64,000 nucleotides of DNA from Orlajensenia sp037404875 (GCF_037404875.1 NZ_JBBELO010000039.1:124001-188000); one strand, 5' to 3'; shown: positions 1 to 8,139, numbered from the stretch's first letter. Made by a program: numbers and translations. Notes: generated from the sequence alone by a model not told the origin.

Positions 1-1
1 C

Positions 2-82
2 GAGCTCTCCCCCGAGCAGCTGCGCGCGGCGAGCGAACGGCTCACCGTGGGGCTGGAGCCGGGGGTACGACCGGAGGAGTGA
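2..82 (+). CDS. C-terminal end of an unidentified protein (cut by window edge)
   Basis: An open frame enters from the left edge and ends in TGA, giving 26 residues that begin ELSPEQLRAASERL and end in an acidic tail. Codon use is typical of the surrounding GC-rich genes. It converges with the minus-strand gene ending at 108, only 25 bases away. Too little is visible to name a family, and a fortuitous open frame cannot be excluded. Confidence 0.45.
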   Translation, partial: ELSPEQLRAASERLTVGLEPGVRPEE

Positions 83-107
83 GTGCCCTCCGAGCGCGGC
101 CCCGGCA

Positions 108-995
108 TCACTCGTCGCGGATATCGACCAGGTCGAACTCCATGACCTTGACGAACTTCGTGGCGGCGCAGGTCGAGAGCATAGGCTCCGACGCCCGCTC
201 GGCCAGTTCGACGGTGATGGGGCCGGCATCCGTGCCCAGTCGCACGAACCAGCGGTGCCCGTGCCCGCGTTCCTCCGCGATCGGAGGATAGGCGGACACC
301 CGGTCATCGCCCAGCTGAACCCGCGCGAAGTGCTGGGCGGCCTGCACCGGATGCGAGAGCGAGCTGCGCCCGCGATAGAAGTCGTCGTCGACCCGGCCCT
401 CCAGGTACGCCCCCGCGATGTCGACGGCATCGCCGTCGTCGACCCGGCCGTAGTAGAGGCCGTGCGGCAGGAGGACCATGGTGCCGGCGAAGCGGTCGCC
501 GCCGAGGTGCGAGCATTCCCAGGTCTCGTCGGGATAGGCATCCGCGAGCCGGGTGACGACCTGGCGGCCGCGCACCGCACAGCACTGGTCGTGGCGGGCA
601 TGGGTGCAGACGCAGAACACCGGCCGGTCGCTCGGTTGCCCCGTCGAGCCGTCGAGGGGAACGTCGAGCAACTCGGAGGGGTGATCGACCGAGCCCCAGC
701 GCACCTGCTCGTGGCCCGGACGCGAGTCGACGAAGGCCCATCGCCAGCTCTGCTGGGCGAGGCGGCGGCCGGTGCGGCGGATGGCGAGCGCGCGCATGCC
801 CGCCGCCTCGATGCGCTTGACGATCGTACGACCGAGAACCGCGTCGAAGGGCGGATCGAGGAAGGCGCTGCGACCCCATGGGCCCGAGACCTCGATGAGG
901 AACCACTGCAGTCCCTTGGGGCCGGTGCCGGCCAGTGGATCCTGTCGTTCGCGGGAGTGGTCGCTGCAGGGCTCCCACTGCTCCGCGTCGCTCAC
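108..995 (-). CDS. Sucrase/ferredoxin-like (PF06999-type) iron-sulfur protein
   Basis: The 295-residue protein resembles the sucrase/ferredoxin-like family, whose thioredoxin-fold domain carries a [2Fe-2S] cluster. Visible signatures are CVCTH at residues 128-132, a CC pair at 138-139, and CSHLGGDRF at 161-169 followed by LPHGLYYGRV. In the yeast relative Apd1 the last motif is HxGGH with both histidines as ligands; here the second position is Asp. The GTG start overlaps the TGA of the upstream JmjC gene (GTGA), so the two are probably translationally coupled. A role as electron donor to, or partner of, the oxygenase is inference. Family call is firm; function is not. Confidence 0.85.
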   Translation of the reverse strand: MSDAEQWEPCSDHSRERQDPLAGTGPKGLQWFLIEVSGPWGRSAFLDPPFDAVLGRTIVKRIEAAGMRALAIRRTGRRLAQQSWRWAFVDSRPGHEQVRWGSVDHPSELLDVPLDGSTGQPSDRPVFCVCTHARHDQCCAVRGRQVVTRLADAYPDETWECSHLGGDRFAGTMVLLPHGLYYGRVDDGDAVDIAGAYLEGRVDDDFYRGRSSLSHPVQAAQHFARVQLGDDRVSAYPPIAEERGHGHRWFVRLGTDAGPITVELAERASEPMLSTCAATKFVKVMEFDLVDIRDE

Positions 996-2281
996 GCCGG
1001 GCTCACCACGAATCCCTCGCGCAGCAGCCGGCGCACCACGACGATCGCGCTCTCGAGGTCGAGACCCGGCAGTTCGCCCACGGCGACGGGTTCACCGCTC
1101 ACGAGAGCACGCAACGCCTCGACTGCCTCGACCGGCAGGGCGAGCGAGCGGCCGCGGGCGCTCAGCCGAACCCGGTCGCCCTGCTCGTCCAGGCGTGCCG
1201 GCAGCGAGCCGCGCCAGCGCACGACGGATGCCGCACCCAGTGCCGCGATCGCGTCGAGCGTCGCCAACGGCGACATGGGCTCGGCTCGGGTCGCGTTCCG
1301 CAGCCGGGTCGAGAGCCGGCCGGCGACGGCCTGCCGGGCGGGGGCCGAGGCGGTGCCCGGCTCGCCGGCATCGCTCAGCGTCGCCAGAAGCGCTCTCACC
1401 GTCGCATCGACGATCGGGCGAAGCGACTCCTCGTCGTCGAGGTCGACGCCGAGCGGAAGCGAGGTGCGCAACTCGGGCGTCTGCCCCACGATCGAGACGA
1501 GGGCATCGACCACGTCAGCCCGCGTGTACGCCGACATGCCGATCGTGAGGTGCACCGAGGTGGCGCCGAGCGCGATGGCCGAGTGGATCCAGCCGCGGGG
1601 AAGGTAGAGCGCGTCACCCGGACGCAGCACCTCGTCGATGACCGGCGCGCCCTGCGCGGCGCGCTCTACCGCCTCGCGGTGATCGCCCCAGGGCTGGTCG
1701 GCGAGCGGATCGGGGTGCACGGGCGCGTGGATGCGCCAGTGCTTCTCGCCCGAGACCTGAAGCACGAAGACGTCGTGGGTGTCGTAGTGGGGGTCGAAGC
1801 CCTGCGACGAGGGCGGTGTCACGTAGGCGTTGACCTGCGCGGGGTGCCCGATGTCGTCGATGAGGCGGCGGGTGAAGTCGATCAGCGGCGGCCAGAGCCG
1901 GTGCAGGCCCTGCAGCACGATGGTGGCACCGTCGGCGAACTGGGCGAGCACCTTGTCCGAGCTGACCTGGTCGGCGACCTCGGCGCCGAAGCCGCCCGGC
2001 GCGGTGTAGTCGGCCGGCTTCAGCACCCGGCCCTCGTGGGCCATGCGGATGAAGGGTGTGCGCACCCCGCGTCGGCTGACGAGCTCGTCGACAGCATCCG
2101 TCGAGAACAGGTCGCCGAATCCCCCGTCGCCGAATCCCCCGTCGCCGCCCTCCCGCAGGGTCTCGGCCCGCGAGAGCAGCGGCTGCGTGGACCAGTAGTC
2201 GGCGGCGAACGTCTCGGCGGAGACGTTGATGCAGCGCGAAAGCGCGGGCCGGCTGACCGGCCCGCGCTCATCGAATCCCAC
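992..2281 (-). CDS. JmjC/cupin-4 family Fe(II)/2-oxoglutarate oxygenase
   Basis: The 429-residue protein resembles bacterial ribosomal-oxygenase-like JmjC proteins (YcfD/RoxA class), which hydroxylate Arg or His in peptides. The metal motif HxD is visible as H165-Y-D167, with a downstream His at about 233 (GWIHSA) or 244, and a GEKHWRIH strand that usually includes the 2-oxoglutarate-binding Lys. Residues 45-57 form a Gly/Asp insert (GGDGGFGDGGFGD) encoded by a 15-bp tandem duplication at 2111-2140; it echoes the substrate-like peptide encoded next door. The GTG start shares its first G with the TAG stop of the upstream repeat-peptide gene (TAGTG). A dedicated peptide hydroxylase is the natural inference; a ribosomal substrate is the alternative. 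Confidence 0.88.
   Translation of the reverse strand: MGFDERGPVSRPALSRCINVSAETFAADYWSTQPLLSRAETLREGGDGGFGDGGFGDLFSTDAVDELVSRRGVRTPFIRMAHEGRVLKPADYTAPGGFGAEVADQVSSDKVLAQFADGATIVLQGLHRLWPPLIDFTRRLIDDIGHPAQVNAYVTPPSSQGFDPHYDTHDVFVLQVSGEKHWRIHAPVHPDPLADQPWGDHREAVERAAQGAPVIDEVLRPGDALYLPRGWIHSAIALGATSVHLTIGMSAYTRADVVDALVSIVGQTPELRTSLPLGVDLDDEESLRPIVDATVRALLATLSDAGEPGTASAPARQAVAGRLSTRLRNATRAEPMSPLATLDAIAALGAASVVRWRGSLPARLDEQGDRVRLSARGRSLALPVEAVEALRALVSGEPVAVGELPGLDLESAIVVVRRLLREGFVVSPA
2111..2140. repeat. 15-bp tandem duplication within the JmjC gene
   Basis: Two identical 15-base copies of GTCGCCGAATCCCCC lie head to tail and are followed by a partial third. On the coding strand they specify the GDGGF repeats near residues 46-57 of the oxygenase, an insert before its catalytic domain. 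Confidence 0.9.
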
Positions 2282-2490
2282 TACGCCGATCCGTCGGCGC
2301 CGCCGTCGTGACCGCCCGCGTTGGCTCCGCCATCCGCGGTGCCCTCACCCTCGTCGGCCGAGCCGTCGGCTCCGCCGTCGTGGCCGTCGGGGTTGGCTCC
2401 GCCGTCGGCAGTTCCCTCGCCGGTGTTCGCCGATCCGTCGGCTCCGCCGTCGTGTCCGCCGACGTTGGCGCCGCCGTCGGCGACACCCTC
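2281..2490. repeat. 72-bp tandem repeat, about three copies
   Basis: The coding DNA of the small peptide is three 72-bp units with only scattered differences. Copy number could vary between strains by slippage or recombination. Confidence 0.85.
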
Positions 2491-2538
2491 TCCGCCGTTG
2501 CCCGGCTCGTTGGTGATGTCGTCGTCGCTGATTGTCAT
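2281..2538 (-). CDS. Small repeat peptide, 3 x 24-residue Gly/Asp-rich units (candidate modified-peptide precursor)
   Basis: The 85-residue product starts MTISDDDITNEPGNG and then consists of three near-identical 24-residue units beginning at residues 16, 40 and 64. Each unit has the pattern GEGxADGGAN, two variable residues, GHDGGADGSA and two variable residues; the third stops after SA. Each unit has one His-Asp at 29, 53 and 77. I place the start at 2538 because AGGAG lies about 11 bases upstream; a longer reading to 2592 adds unlike residues. There is no Cys and no membrane segment. It is the first gene of a coupled operon with a JmjC oxygenase and an iron-sulfur protein. A leader plus repeated core is typical of RiPP precursors, but the assignment is inference. 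Confidence 0.75.
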   Translation of the reverse strand: MTISDDDITNEPGNGGEGVADGGANVGGHDGGADGSANTGEGTADGGANPDGHDGGADGSADEGEGTADGGANAGGHDGGADGSA

Positions 2539-2630
2539 CTCGCCACTTCTCCTGTCATGGACGGCACCCCCGCCCTCCTTCACAGTACTCACGCCCGCGG
2601 CAACATCACACCCGCGCGGGGCCGCCCTCT

Positions 2631-2701
2631 CGCCGTTGAACCATTTGGTGGCGGTTGATCCGCCAGGAACGGATCAACGCGCGCGAAATGGTTCAGCGGC
2701 G
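2631..2701. promoter_or_regulatory. 71-base nested palindrome upstream of the repeat-peptide operon
   Basis: An outer stem pairs 2631-2646 with 2686-2701 over 16 bp with a single T-G mismatch. Inside it, GTTGATCC (2654-2661) pairs with GGATCAAC (2671-2678). A competing hairpin, TGGCGG (2649-2654) with CCGCCA (2660-2665), uses part of the same bases, so the two inner folds exclude each other. It lies between the end of the deazaflavin-type gene and the peptide gene start. It could be a terminator, an attenuator-like RNA switch or a small palindromic element. No poly-U tract follows on either strand. Confidence 0.7.
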
Positions 2702-2727
2702 GGGTCAGACGGCAGGCGGGGTGCTCC

Positions 2728-3216
2728 TCAGCGCCGAACGAGACGCAGCCGGAACAGTCGCACCACCCTGCCCGAGTCGCGTTCGTAGCCGCGGTACCCG
2801 GGCCACTGCGCCTCGATGCGTCGCCAGGCGTCCTCGCGCTCCGTCTCCTGCAGCAGGATCGCGTGCACCGGCATCCGCTTGCCGCGCACGGTGATCTCGG
2901 CGTCGGGGCGGGCGAGAAGGTTGTAGGTCCAGGCCGGATGATGCCGCTGGGCGAAGCTGGTTCCGGCGACGATGGCGCTGCCGCGACCGTCGGGCGTGTA
3001 CATGAGCGGTGAGTCACGTGCCTGCCCCGACTTCGCACCGACGGTGTGCAGCACGAGCGAGGGCACGAGGAGCGCGCTCAGCTGCACTCGGCCGCCGGTG
3101 ACGCGGGTGAGCAGGCGCTCGACCGGCGGGAGCAGGTGCGGGCCGGCCCAGCGGAACAGGCGCGTGCGCGTGAGCGGCGCGAAGGCGGCCCGCACGAGAT
3201 GAAGAACGCTCGGCAT
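2728..3216 (-). CDS. Nitroreductase/deazaflavin-dependent oxidoreductase family protein (DUF385-like)
   Basis: The 162-residue protein has the split-barrel signature of the F420(deazaflavin)-dependent nitroreductase family: LVLHTVGAKSGQARDSPLMYTPDG, then SAIVAGTSF, HHPAWTYNLLARPDAEITV and a C-terminal region with WPGYRGYERDSGR. Length fits the family. I start at MPSVLHLV (3216) because the upstream extension is unlike family members. Members typically reduce quinones or other electrophiles with reduced F420. The substrate here is unknown. A second, divergent family member lies at 11140-11550. Confidence 0.85.
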   Translation of the reverse strand: MPSVLHLVRAAFAPLTRTRLFRWAGPHLLPPVERLLTRVTGGRVQLSALLVPSLVLHTVGAKSGQARDSPLMYTPDGRGSAIVAGTSFAQRHHPAWTYNLLARPDAEITVRGKRMPVHAILLQETEREDAWRRIEAQWPGYRGYERDSGRVVRLFRLRLVRR

Positions 3217-3303
3217 GCGTCCAGTGTGGCGCACCCGACCGTCGACGGCGTAGCGGGACGTCGGGGTCGGCACAAGGGCCTCACGGATGCGACCGGCCGG
3301 ACG

Positions 3304-3309
3304 TAGCGT
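3304..3309 (+). promoter_or_regulatory. -10 box (TAGCGT) six bases from the ATG, likely leaderless
   Basis: TANNNT followed by exactly six bases and the ATG at 3316. The same arrangement precedes at least eight other genes here. Confidence 0.5.
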
Positions 3310-3315
3310 CGGGAC

Positions 3316-3576
3316 ATGAGCACGAACGACGACATCACCCGCCCCGCAGACGCATCGGCACCGCTCGACGACGAGGAGCTCACCCGCAAGGATCGCAGCT
3401 ACTCACCCGCGAGCGAGACCGAGACCGGTCTCAGGCAGAACGAACCCTTCGATACCGGCGAGGCCGAGCCGGGCGATCCGGTCGTGCGCGCAGCGCCGGG
3501 AACGGGCGGCCCCGATGACGCCGGTGACATCGAGGTCGATCCCGCCGACCTCAACATGCCGGGGGCTCCCCGCTAG
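3316..3576 (+). CDS. Small acidic hypothetical protein
   Basis: An 86-residue hydrophilic, Asp/Glu/Pro-rich protein starting MSTNDDITRPADAS and ending GAPR. It has no membrane segment, Cys or known domain and is probably disordered. There is no Shine-Dalgarno. TAGCGT ends six bases before the ATG, the leaderless-promoter spacing seen repeatedly in this window. A perfect 12-bp hairpin follows the stop. Function unknown. Confidence 0.7.
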   Translation: MSTNDDITRPADASAPLDDEELTRKDRSYSPASETETGLRQNEPFDTGEAEPGDPVVRAAPGTGGPDDAGDIEVDPADLNMPGAPR

Positions 3577-3612
3577 CGAACGGGGGCGCCCCGTGAGGAA
3601 CGCCCCCGTTCG
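3577..3612. terminator. Bidirectional hairpin between convergent genes
   Basis: CGAACGGGGGCG (3577-3588) pairs perfectly with CGCCCCCGTTCG (3601-3612) across a 12-base loop. It lies directly after the TAG of the small acidic gene and before the stop of the convergent wall-protein gene. Confidence 0.8.
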
Positions 3613-3614
3613 GC

Positions 3615-4526
3615 TCAGTACCAGCCGGAGGACTCCGAGTGGTCCCACGCGGCGCAGGGGGTGCCCCAGCGTCCGGAGATGTACCCGAGGCCCCAGGAGA
3701 TCTGCGTAGCCGGGTTGGTCTGCCAGTCGGCACCGGCCGAGGCCATCTTGCTCGCCGGCAGGGCCTGCGGAATTCCGCCCGCACCGCTCGAGGCGTTGTA
3801 GGAGTTGACGTTCCAGCCCGATTCCCGGTTCCACAGGCTCACGAGGCAGCCGAACTGGTCGTCACCCCATCCGTAGCGCGCAGCCATCATGTCGCGAGCG
3901 ATGGCCTGCGCCTCGCTCGGGTTCGACGGTGCCGACGGGCGTGCGGCCGGCGCGGGCGCCGCCGAGCGCTCCGAGGCCGCTTCGGCGTCGGCGGCGGCCT
4001 TCGCGGCAGCAGCCGCGGCGGCAGCAGCAGCGGCCTGCTCGGCCGCGACGCGATCGGCTTCGGCTACCGCAGCGGTGACGGATGCGGTGGCCGTCTGGGT
4101 CTGGCCGGCAAGCTGGAAGACGCGCTCGGGGGCGAGCAGGGTGTAGTTCGCCAGCTGAGCGACCGAGGTCGCCAGTGCGCTCGCATCCGTCTTTCCGGCG
4201 GCGGCGGCGGCCACGGCCGCGTTCCCGTCGGCGATGGCGGTGCGGGCCTTCAGCTCGGCCTGGGCGGCGAGGACGGCGCTGTGCGAACCGAGCTGTTCGG
4301 CGTGCAGGCCTGTGCTCGCGGTGAGCCGAGAGGTCGCGACGACGCGCTTGTGCTCGGCATCGACGGTGGATTGCAGGACGAATCCGGTGCCGACGACCGC
4401 GCTGATGGCGATGACGGCGCCGGCGGCGATCACCGAGTCCCGGCGTGCGTGCCGGCGACGGGGCGACCGAGGCGGCTCGGCAGGGGTGGTGCGGGAGATG
4501 GACGAAGAAGAGGAAGAAAGGCGCAT
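3615..4526 (-). CDS. Aggregation-promoting factor C-terminal-like (lysozyme-like) wall protein
   Basis: The 303-residue protein has a Ser/Arg-rich cytoplasmic start, one membrane or signal segment at about 31-52, a long Ala-rich coiled-coil stretch, a Pro/Ala linker, and a C-terminal domain of about 85 residues. That domain has YGWGDDQFGCLVSLWNRESG, SGAGGIPQALP and WGLGYISGRWGTPCAAW, typical of actinobacterial exported lysozyme-like domains. The catalytic-type Glu is in NRESGW and two Cys could bond. I start at MRLSSSSSS (4526). An upstream ATG at 4658 has a better AAGGA site but would add 44 unlike residues. Probably peptidoglycan-associated. Confidence 0.82.
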   Translation of the reverse strand: MRLSSSSSSISRTTPAEPPRSPRRRHARRDSVIAAGAVIAISAVVGTGFVLQSTVDAEHKRVVATSRLTASTGLHAEQLGSHSAVLAAQAELKARTAIADGNAAVAAAAAGKTDASALATSVAQLANYTLLAPERVFQLAGQTQTATASVTAAVAEADRVAAEQAAAAAAAAAAAKAAADAEAASERSAAPAPAARPSAPSNPSEAQAIARDMMAARYGWGDDQFGCLVSLWNRESGWNVNSYNASSGAGGIPQALPASKMASAGADWQTNPATQISWGLGYISGRWGTPCAAWDHSESSGWY

Positions 4527-4778
4527 GATTTCACGTGCGTCAGCGGTGGGTAGGCCCGATGACGCGGGTAATGGGCGTCCGCGGGCCGGGGCCCGGGCGA
4601 AGCGGCCAGTCTGCACACCCCGTCTGGACAGGTGCTCCCCATCCCCTGTGAAAGTCATCCGAGTCCTTGCCTACAGATGAACAGCGGGTATCGACCTGCT
4701 ATCGCATCGGCCGCACCCGTACCGCCTGTCGGAGGAGGGGAACAGACTGGATGCGACGGCCAGAAAAGGGAGACGGGA

Positions 4779-5744
4779 ATGCTCAACATCGGAACCTGGA
4801 ACCTGGAGAACCTCTTCCTTCCCGGCGGCGAATTCGGACCGTCGACGACGCAGATCTACGAGCGCAAGCTCGACCTGCTCGCCGGGACCATCATGTCCGC
4901 AGACCTCGACGTGCTCGCCGTGCAGGAGGTCGGCGATCCCGCGCCCTTCGACGACCTGCGCGGTCGGCTCGAGGGCAGCTGGACGGGAGTGCTCTCCACC
5001 CACTTCGAACTCGGCCACCCCATCCGCGTCGGATTCCTCTCTCGCGTGGCGATCGCCGCGACGAGCGAGGTGTGGGAGATACCGCAGCAGCTGCGCAACA
5101 CGCCGACCTCCGACGACGGCGCACCGCTCACGGTGATGGGTCGCGGCGCCGTGCACATCGAACTGCAGCCGGGCGGCGAGGCCCTGCACCTCGTGACGGC
5201 TCATTTCAAGTCCAAGCTGCTGAGCTTTCCGGGGCGCACCGTCGAGACCTCGTCGTTCACGCCGCACGACGAGGGCGAGCGCGCCCGCTACGGCGCCTAC
5301 GCGCTCAACCGGCGGGCCGCAGAGGCGGTCACCGTGCGCGGCTACGCCGACACGCTGCTCGATGGGCAGGGAACACAGCGTCGCGTCATCGTGATGGGCG
5401 ACCTCAACGACGAAGTGCTCGCCGCCACCACGCAGATCCTGAACGGTCCGCCCGGGTCCGAGATCGGCACGGCCGGCGAACACCACCCCGACAAGGGAGA
5501 CGCCTGGCGCCTGCTCAACCTCGCCCCGCTCATTCCCGAAGACAAGCGCTACTCCCGCGTCTTCGAGGGCAGGAGGGAACTGATCGACCACCAGTTCATC
5601 TCCACTGCGCTGCGCGACAAGGTGCAGTCGGTCACGACGGTCGCCGCCCAGAGTTCGCTTCCCTCCATCACGGTGAACGCCGCCGCCCGCAAAGACGACC
5701 CCGCCTCGGATCACGCCATGGTGCTCGCCCGCTACGACCTCTGA
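4779..5744 (+). CDS. Endonuclease/exonuclease/phosphatase family protein
   Basis: The 321-residue protein begins MLNIGTWNLENLF, the N-terminal strand of the DNase I-like EEP fold. AVQEVG supplies the metal-binding Glu, TAHFKSK and VMGDLNDE carry the catalytic HxK-like and GDxN motifs, and ASDHAMVLARYDL is the C-terminal SDH motif. These families cleave phosphodiester or phosphoester bonds. The substrate could be DNA, an inositol phosphate or a lipid. There is no signal peptide from this start. GGGAG seven bases upstream supports 4779. Confidence 0.88.
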   Translation: MLNIGTWNLENLFLPGGEFGPSTTQIYERKLDLLAGTIMSADLDVLAVQEVGDPAPFDDLRGRLEGSWTGVLSTHFELGHPIRVGFLSRVAIAATSEVWEIPQQLRNTPTSDDGAPLTVMGRGAVHIELQPGGEALHLVTAHFKSKLLSFPGRTVETSSFTPHDEGERARYGAYALNRRAAEAVTVRGYADTLLDGQGTQRRVIVMGDLNDEVLAATTQILNGPPGSEIGTAGEHHPDKGDAWRLLNLAPLIPEDKRYSRVFEGRRELIDHQFISTALRDKVQSVTTVAAQSSLPSITVNAAARKDDPASDHAMVLARYDL

Positions 5745-5819
5745 CACGGATGCCGGGCAGCGGCGAGCCGTCGCGGCCGGAGGTGTAAGTTCGCCTGCGG
5801 ACACGAACGCGGAGGATGC

Positions 5820-7223
5820 ATGAGCCCTACCCTGACGGATGCCCGCGACCAGTCACTGGACGCCCTGCGAGGCGCCGTGCCCGCCGGCGCCCTGCTCACC
5901 GATCGGGAATCGCTCGAGGCGTACAGCCACGATCGGGCCGAGTGGGCGGCGTTCGCCGTTCCCCTCGCCGTGGTCCTTCCCGAGAGCACCGAGCAGGTCG
6001 CCGCCGTCGTGCGGGTCGCCGCCGAGCACGGCATCCCCATCGTCGCCCGTGGAGCCGGCACCGGCCTCTCGGGCGGTGCGAACGCCGTCGAGGCGGGCAT
6101 CGTGCTCTCGCTCGAGCGCATGACGGCGGTGCTCGAGGTCAATGCCGCCGAACGCTACGTGATCGCGCAGGCGGGCATCCTCAACGATGCCCTCCGCGCA
6201 GACGTCGCCGAGCACGGCCTCTGGTATCCGCCCGATCCCGCCTCCTCGGCCATCTCCACCATCGGCGGCAATGCCGCCACCAACGCCGGCGGAATCTGCT
6301 GCGTCAAGTACGGCGTCACGCGCGACTACGTGCTCGGGATGACCGTGGTGCTCGCCGACGGCAGCATCGTGCGCCTGGGCCGCAGGACCGCGAAGGGAGT
6401 GACCGGCTACGACCTGACCCACCTGCTCGTCGGCTCGGAGGGAACCCTCGGCATCATCGTCGACGTCACGCTGCGGCTGCGGCCCCTCGGCGGCCGCCAG
6501 GAGCGCGCCGTCGTCGGCTCCTTCCCCTCGCTCCGCGCGGCCGGCGAGGCCGTCGCCGCCATCTCGGCTGCGGGCATCATCCCGTCGGCCCTCGAGATCA
6601 TCGACAGCACCTGCCTGCGCGCGGTCGACGAGTGGCAGCACGTGGGCCTGCCGCACGACGCCGACACCATGCTGCTCGCAAAGGTCGATGAGCCCGGCGA
6701 CGTCGGAGCCGCGGCTGCTGTCCGCATCGCGGAGCTCATGGCGGCCGCGGATGCGGTGGCTGTCGAGCAGGCCGCGGAGCCCGACGAGGTGGCCCGTCTC
6801 TTCCTCGCCCGCCGTCTGGCCTACCCGGCGCTGGAGCGGCTGGGCCCGGTGCTCACCGAAGACATCTGCGTTCCGCGCACCGCTGTGCCCGAGATGCTGA
6901 CGCGCATCCAGGCGATCGCGGCGGCGCATGAGGTCGTGATCGCCAACATCGCGCACGCCGGCGACGGCAACCTGCATCCGCTCATCATCGCGCCGATCGG
7001 CGACGACGCTGCCAAGGAACGGGCCAAGCACGCGTTCGACCGCATCGTCGAGCAGTGCCGCGCCCTCGGCGGCACCGTCACGGGCGAGCACGGCGTCGGC
7101 CTGCTCAAGCTTCCCGGCGCCGCCGCGGAGCTGGGCGAGAACGTGATCGCGATGCACCGGGCCATCAAGCAGGCGCTCGACCCGGCGGGCGTGCTCAACC
7201 CGGGCAAGGCCTTCCCCGCCTGA
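5820..7223 (+). CDS. FAD-binding oxidase, glycolate oxidase subunit GlcD-like
   Basis: The 467-residue flavoprotein of the VAO/GlcD family has the FAD pyrophosphate loop PIVARGAGTGLSGGANA, then AGILNDALR, ISTIGGNAATNAGG and LVGSEGTLGI. The C-terminal half has IANIAHAGDGNLHPLI and GTVTGEHGVGLLK, the metal and substrate motifs of D-2-hydroxyacid dehydrogenases. It likely oxidises glycolate or D-lactate. There is no adjacent GlcE/GlcF, so it may act with a distant partner or directly with a carrier. GGAGG lies just upstream of the ATG. Confidence 0.9.
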   Translation: MSPTLTDARDQSLDALRGAVPAGALLTDRESLEAYSHDRAEWAAFAVPLAVVLPESTEQVAAVVRVAAEHGIPIVARGAGTGLSGGANAVEAGIVLSLERMTAVLEVNAAERYVIAQAGILNDALRADVAEHGLWYPPDPASSAISTIGGNAATNAGGICCVKYGVTRDYVLGMTVVLADGSIVRLGRRTAKGVTGYDLTHLLVGSEGTLGIIVDVTLRLRPLGGRQERAVVGSFPSLRAAGEAVAAISAAGIIPSALEIIDSTCLRAVDEWQHVGLPHDADTMLLAKVDEPGDVGAAAAVRIAELMAAADAVAVEQAAEPDEVARLFLARRLAYPALERLGPVLTEDICVPRTAVPEMLTRIQAIAAAHEVVIANIAHAGDGNLHPLIIAPIGDDAAKERAKHAFDRIVEQCRALGGTVTGEHGVGLLKLPGAAAELGENVIAMHRAIKQALDPAGVLNPGKAFPA

Positions 7224-7228
7224 GGGAT

Positions 7229-7242
7229 CCCGGTCTTCCGGG
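7229..7242. terminator. Short hairpin between convergent genes
   Basis: CCCGG (7229-7233), a TCTT loop and CCGGG (7238-7242) lie between the stops of two convergent genes. The stem is only five G-C pairs and has no U-tract, so it is a weak call. Confidence 0.35.
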
Positions 7243-7258
7243 CCGGACGGGGCGGACC

Positions 7259-8074
7259 TCAGCTGCGCCGCAGGAATCCCAGCAGCGCCGCGTTGAAGCG
7301 CGCCGGCTGCTCGATGTTCGCTGCGTGCCCGTCGTGCTCGATCACAACGGAGGTGGCCAGCGGGTTGAGGGCGGCTGCGGCGGCGGCGTGCTCGGCGGGC
7401 CAGAACTCGCTTTCGCGGCCGGCCACGAACAGGATCGGGACCGGGGTCGCCGCGATGCTCACCCGCCAGTCGGCTCTGGCGTGATCGCCGAGCAATGCCA
7501 GCTCGGCCGGTGAGAAGCTCGGGCGCCCTGCGCCGCGACCCGGATCGAGGGCGCGCAGAATGCGCGCGATGCGTACCGGCCCCTTCGAAGCGGCCGAGAC
7601 CCGGCCCGGGTCGGGGATTCCGGTCGCGAAGGCCGTGTCGCGCGTGGCCGCGGTGTAGTCGTAGAAGCCGTAGGGCCAGTCCTCGGAGTTCAGCATCTTC
7701 GGCGTCTGGTCGACGATGACGATGTCGCGCACCCGATCCGTGCCGAACTGCCGCACGAACGACCAGATGGCGTTGCCTCCCATCGATCCGCCGACGAGGG
7801 ATGCGTCGCGCACCTCGAGTGCGGCGAGGAAGTCGGCGATGTCGGCGCCGTGCCGCTGCATCGTGCTGCCGTGCTCCGGGGCCTCGGAGTCGCCGTGACC
7901 GCGCCGGTCGAGCGCGAGCACGCGATACCCGGCCTTCACGAGGGCCTTCTGCTGAAAACGCCAGCTGGTCGCGGGCGCCTTGAATCCGGCGATGAGCACC
8001 ACCGGGCGCCCCGTCGGGTCGCCCGTCTCGAGGTAGTTCAGCCGTACGTCGTCGTCGGTGATGATGGAGGGCAT
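7259..8074 (-). CDS. Alpha/beta-fold hydrolase
   Basis: The 271-residue protein has an oxyanion strand VVLIAGF, then LDRRGHGDS and the nucleophile elbow GGSMGG with Ser97. A late Asp is in FVAGRESEFWP or nearby, and the catalytic His lies in IEHDGHAANIEQP. Length and motif order fit the classical superfamily (esterase, epoxide or haloperoxidase-like). Substrate unknown. GAGG lies five bases upstream of the ATG. Confidence 0.85.
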   Translation of the reverse strand: MPSIITDDDVRLNYLETGDPTGRPVVLIAGFKAPATSWRFQQKALVKAGYRVLALDRRGHGDSEAPEHGSTMQRHGADIADFLAALEVRDASLVGGSMGGNAIWSFVRQFGTDRVRDIVIVDQTPKMLNSEDWPYGFYDYTAATRDTAFATGIPDPGRVSAASKGPVRIARILRALDPGRGAGRPSFSPAELALLGDHARADWRVSIAATPVPILFVAGRESEFWPAEHAAAAAALNPLATSVVIEHDGHAANIEQPARFNAALLGFLRRS

Positions 8075-8139
8075 CCACGCCTCTTTCGCGCCAGGGGTTC
8101 AGGAACGGCGGGCGCCGTCGCCGGCGCAGCCCTCAGACC

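Noticed and set aside
255..1607. 450-codon open frame on the plus strand
   Set aside because: It lies antisense to the sucrase/ferredoxin and JmjC genes; GC-rich third positions create long shadow frames.
4527..4700. Possible cyclic-di-AMP (ydaO-type) riboswitch before the wall-protein gene
   Set aside because: Such riboswitches precede wall genes in actinobacteria, but the conserved sequence blocks are not present here.
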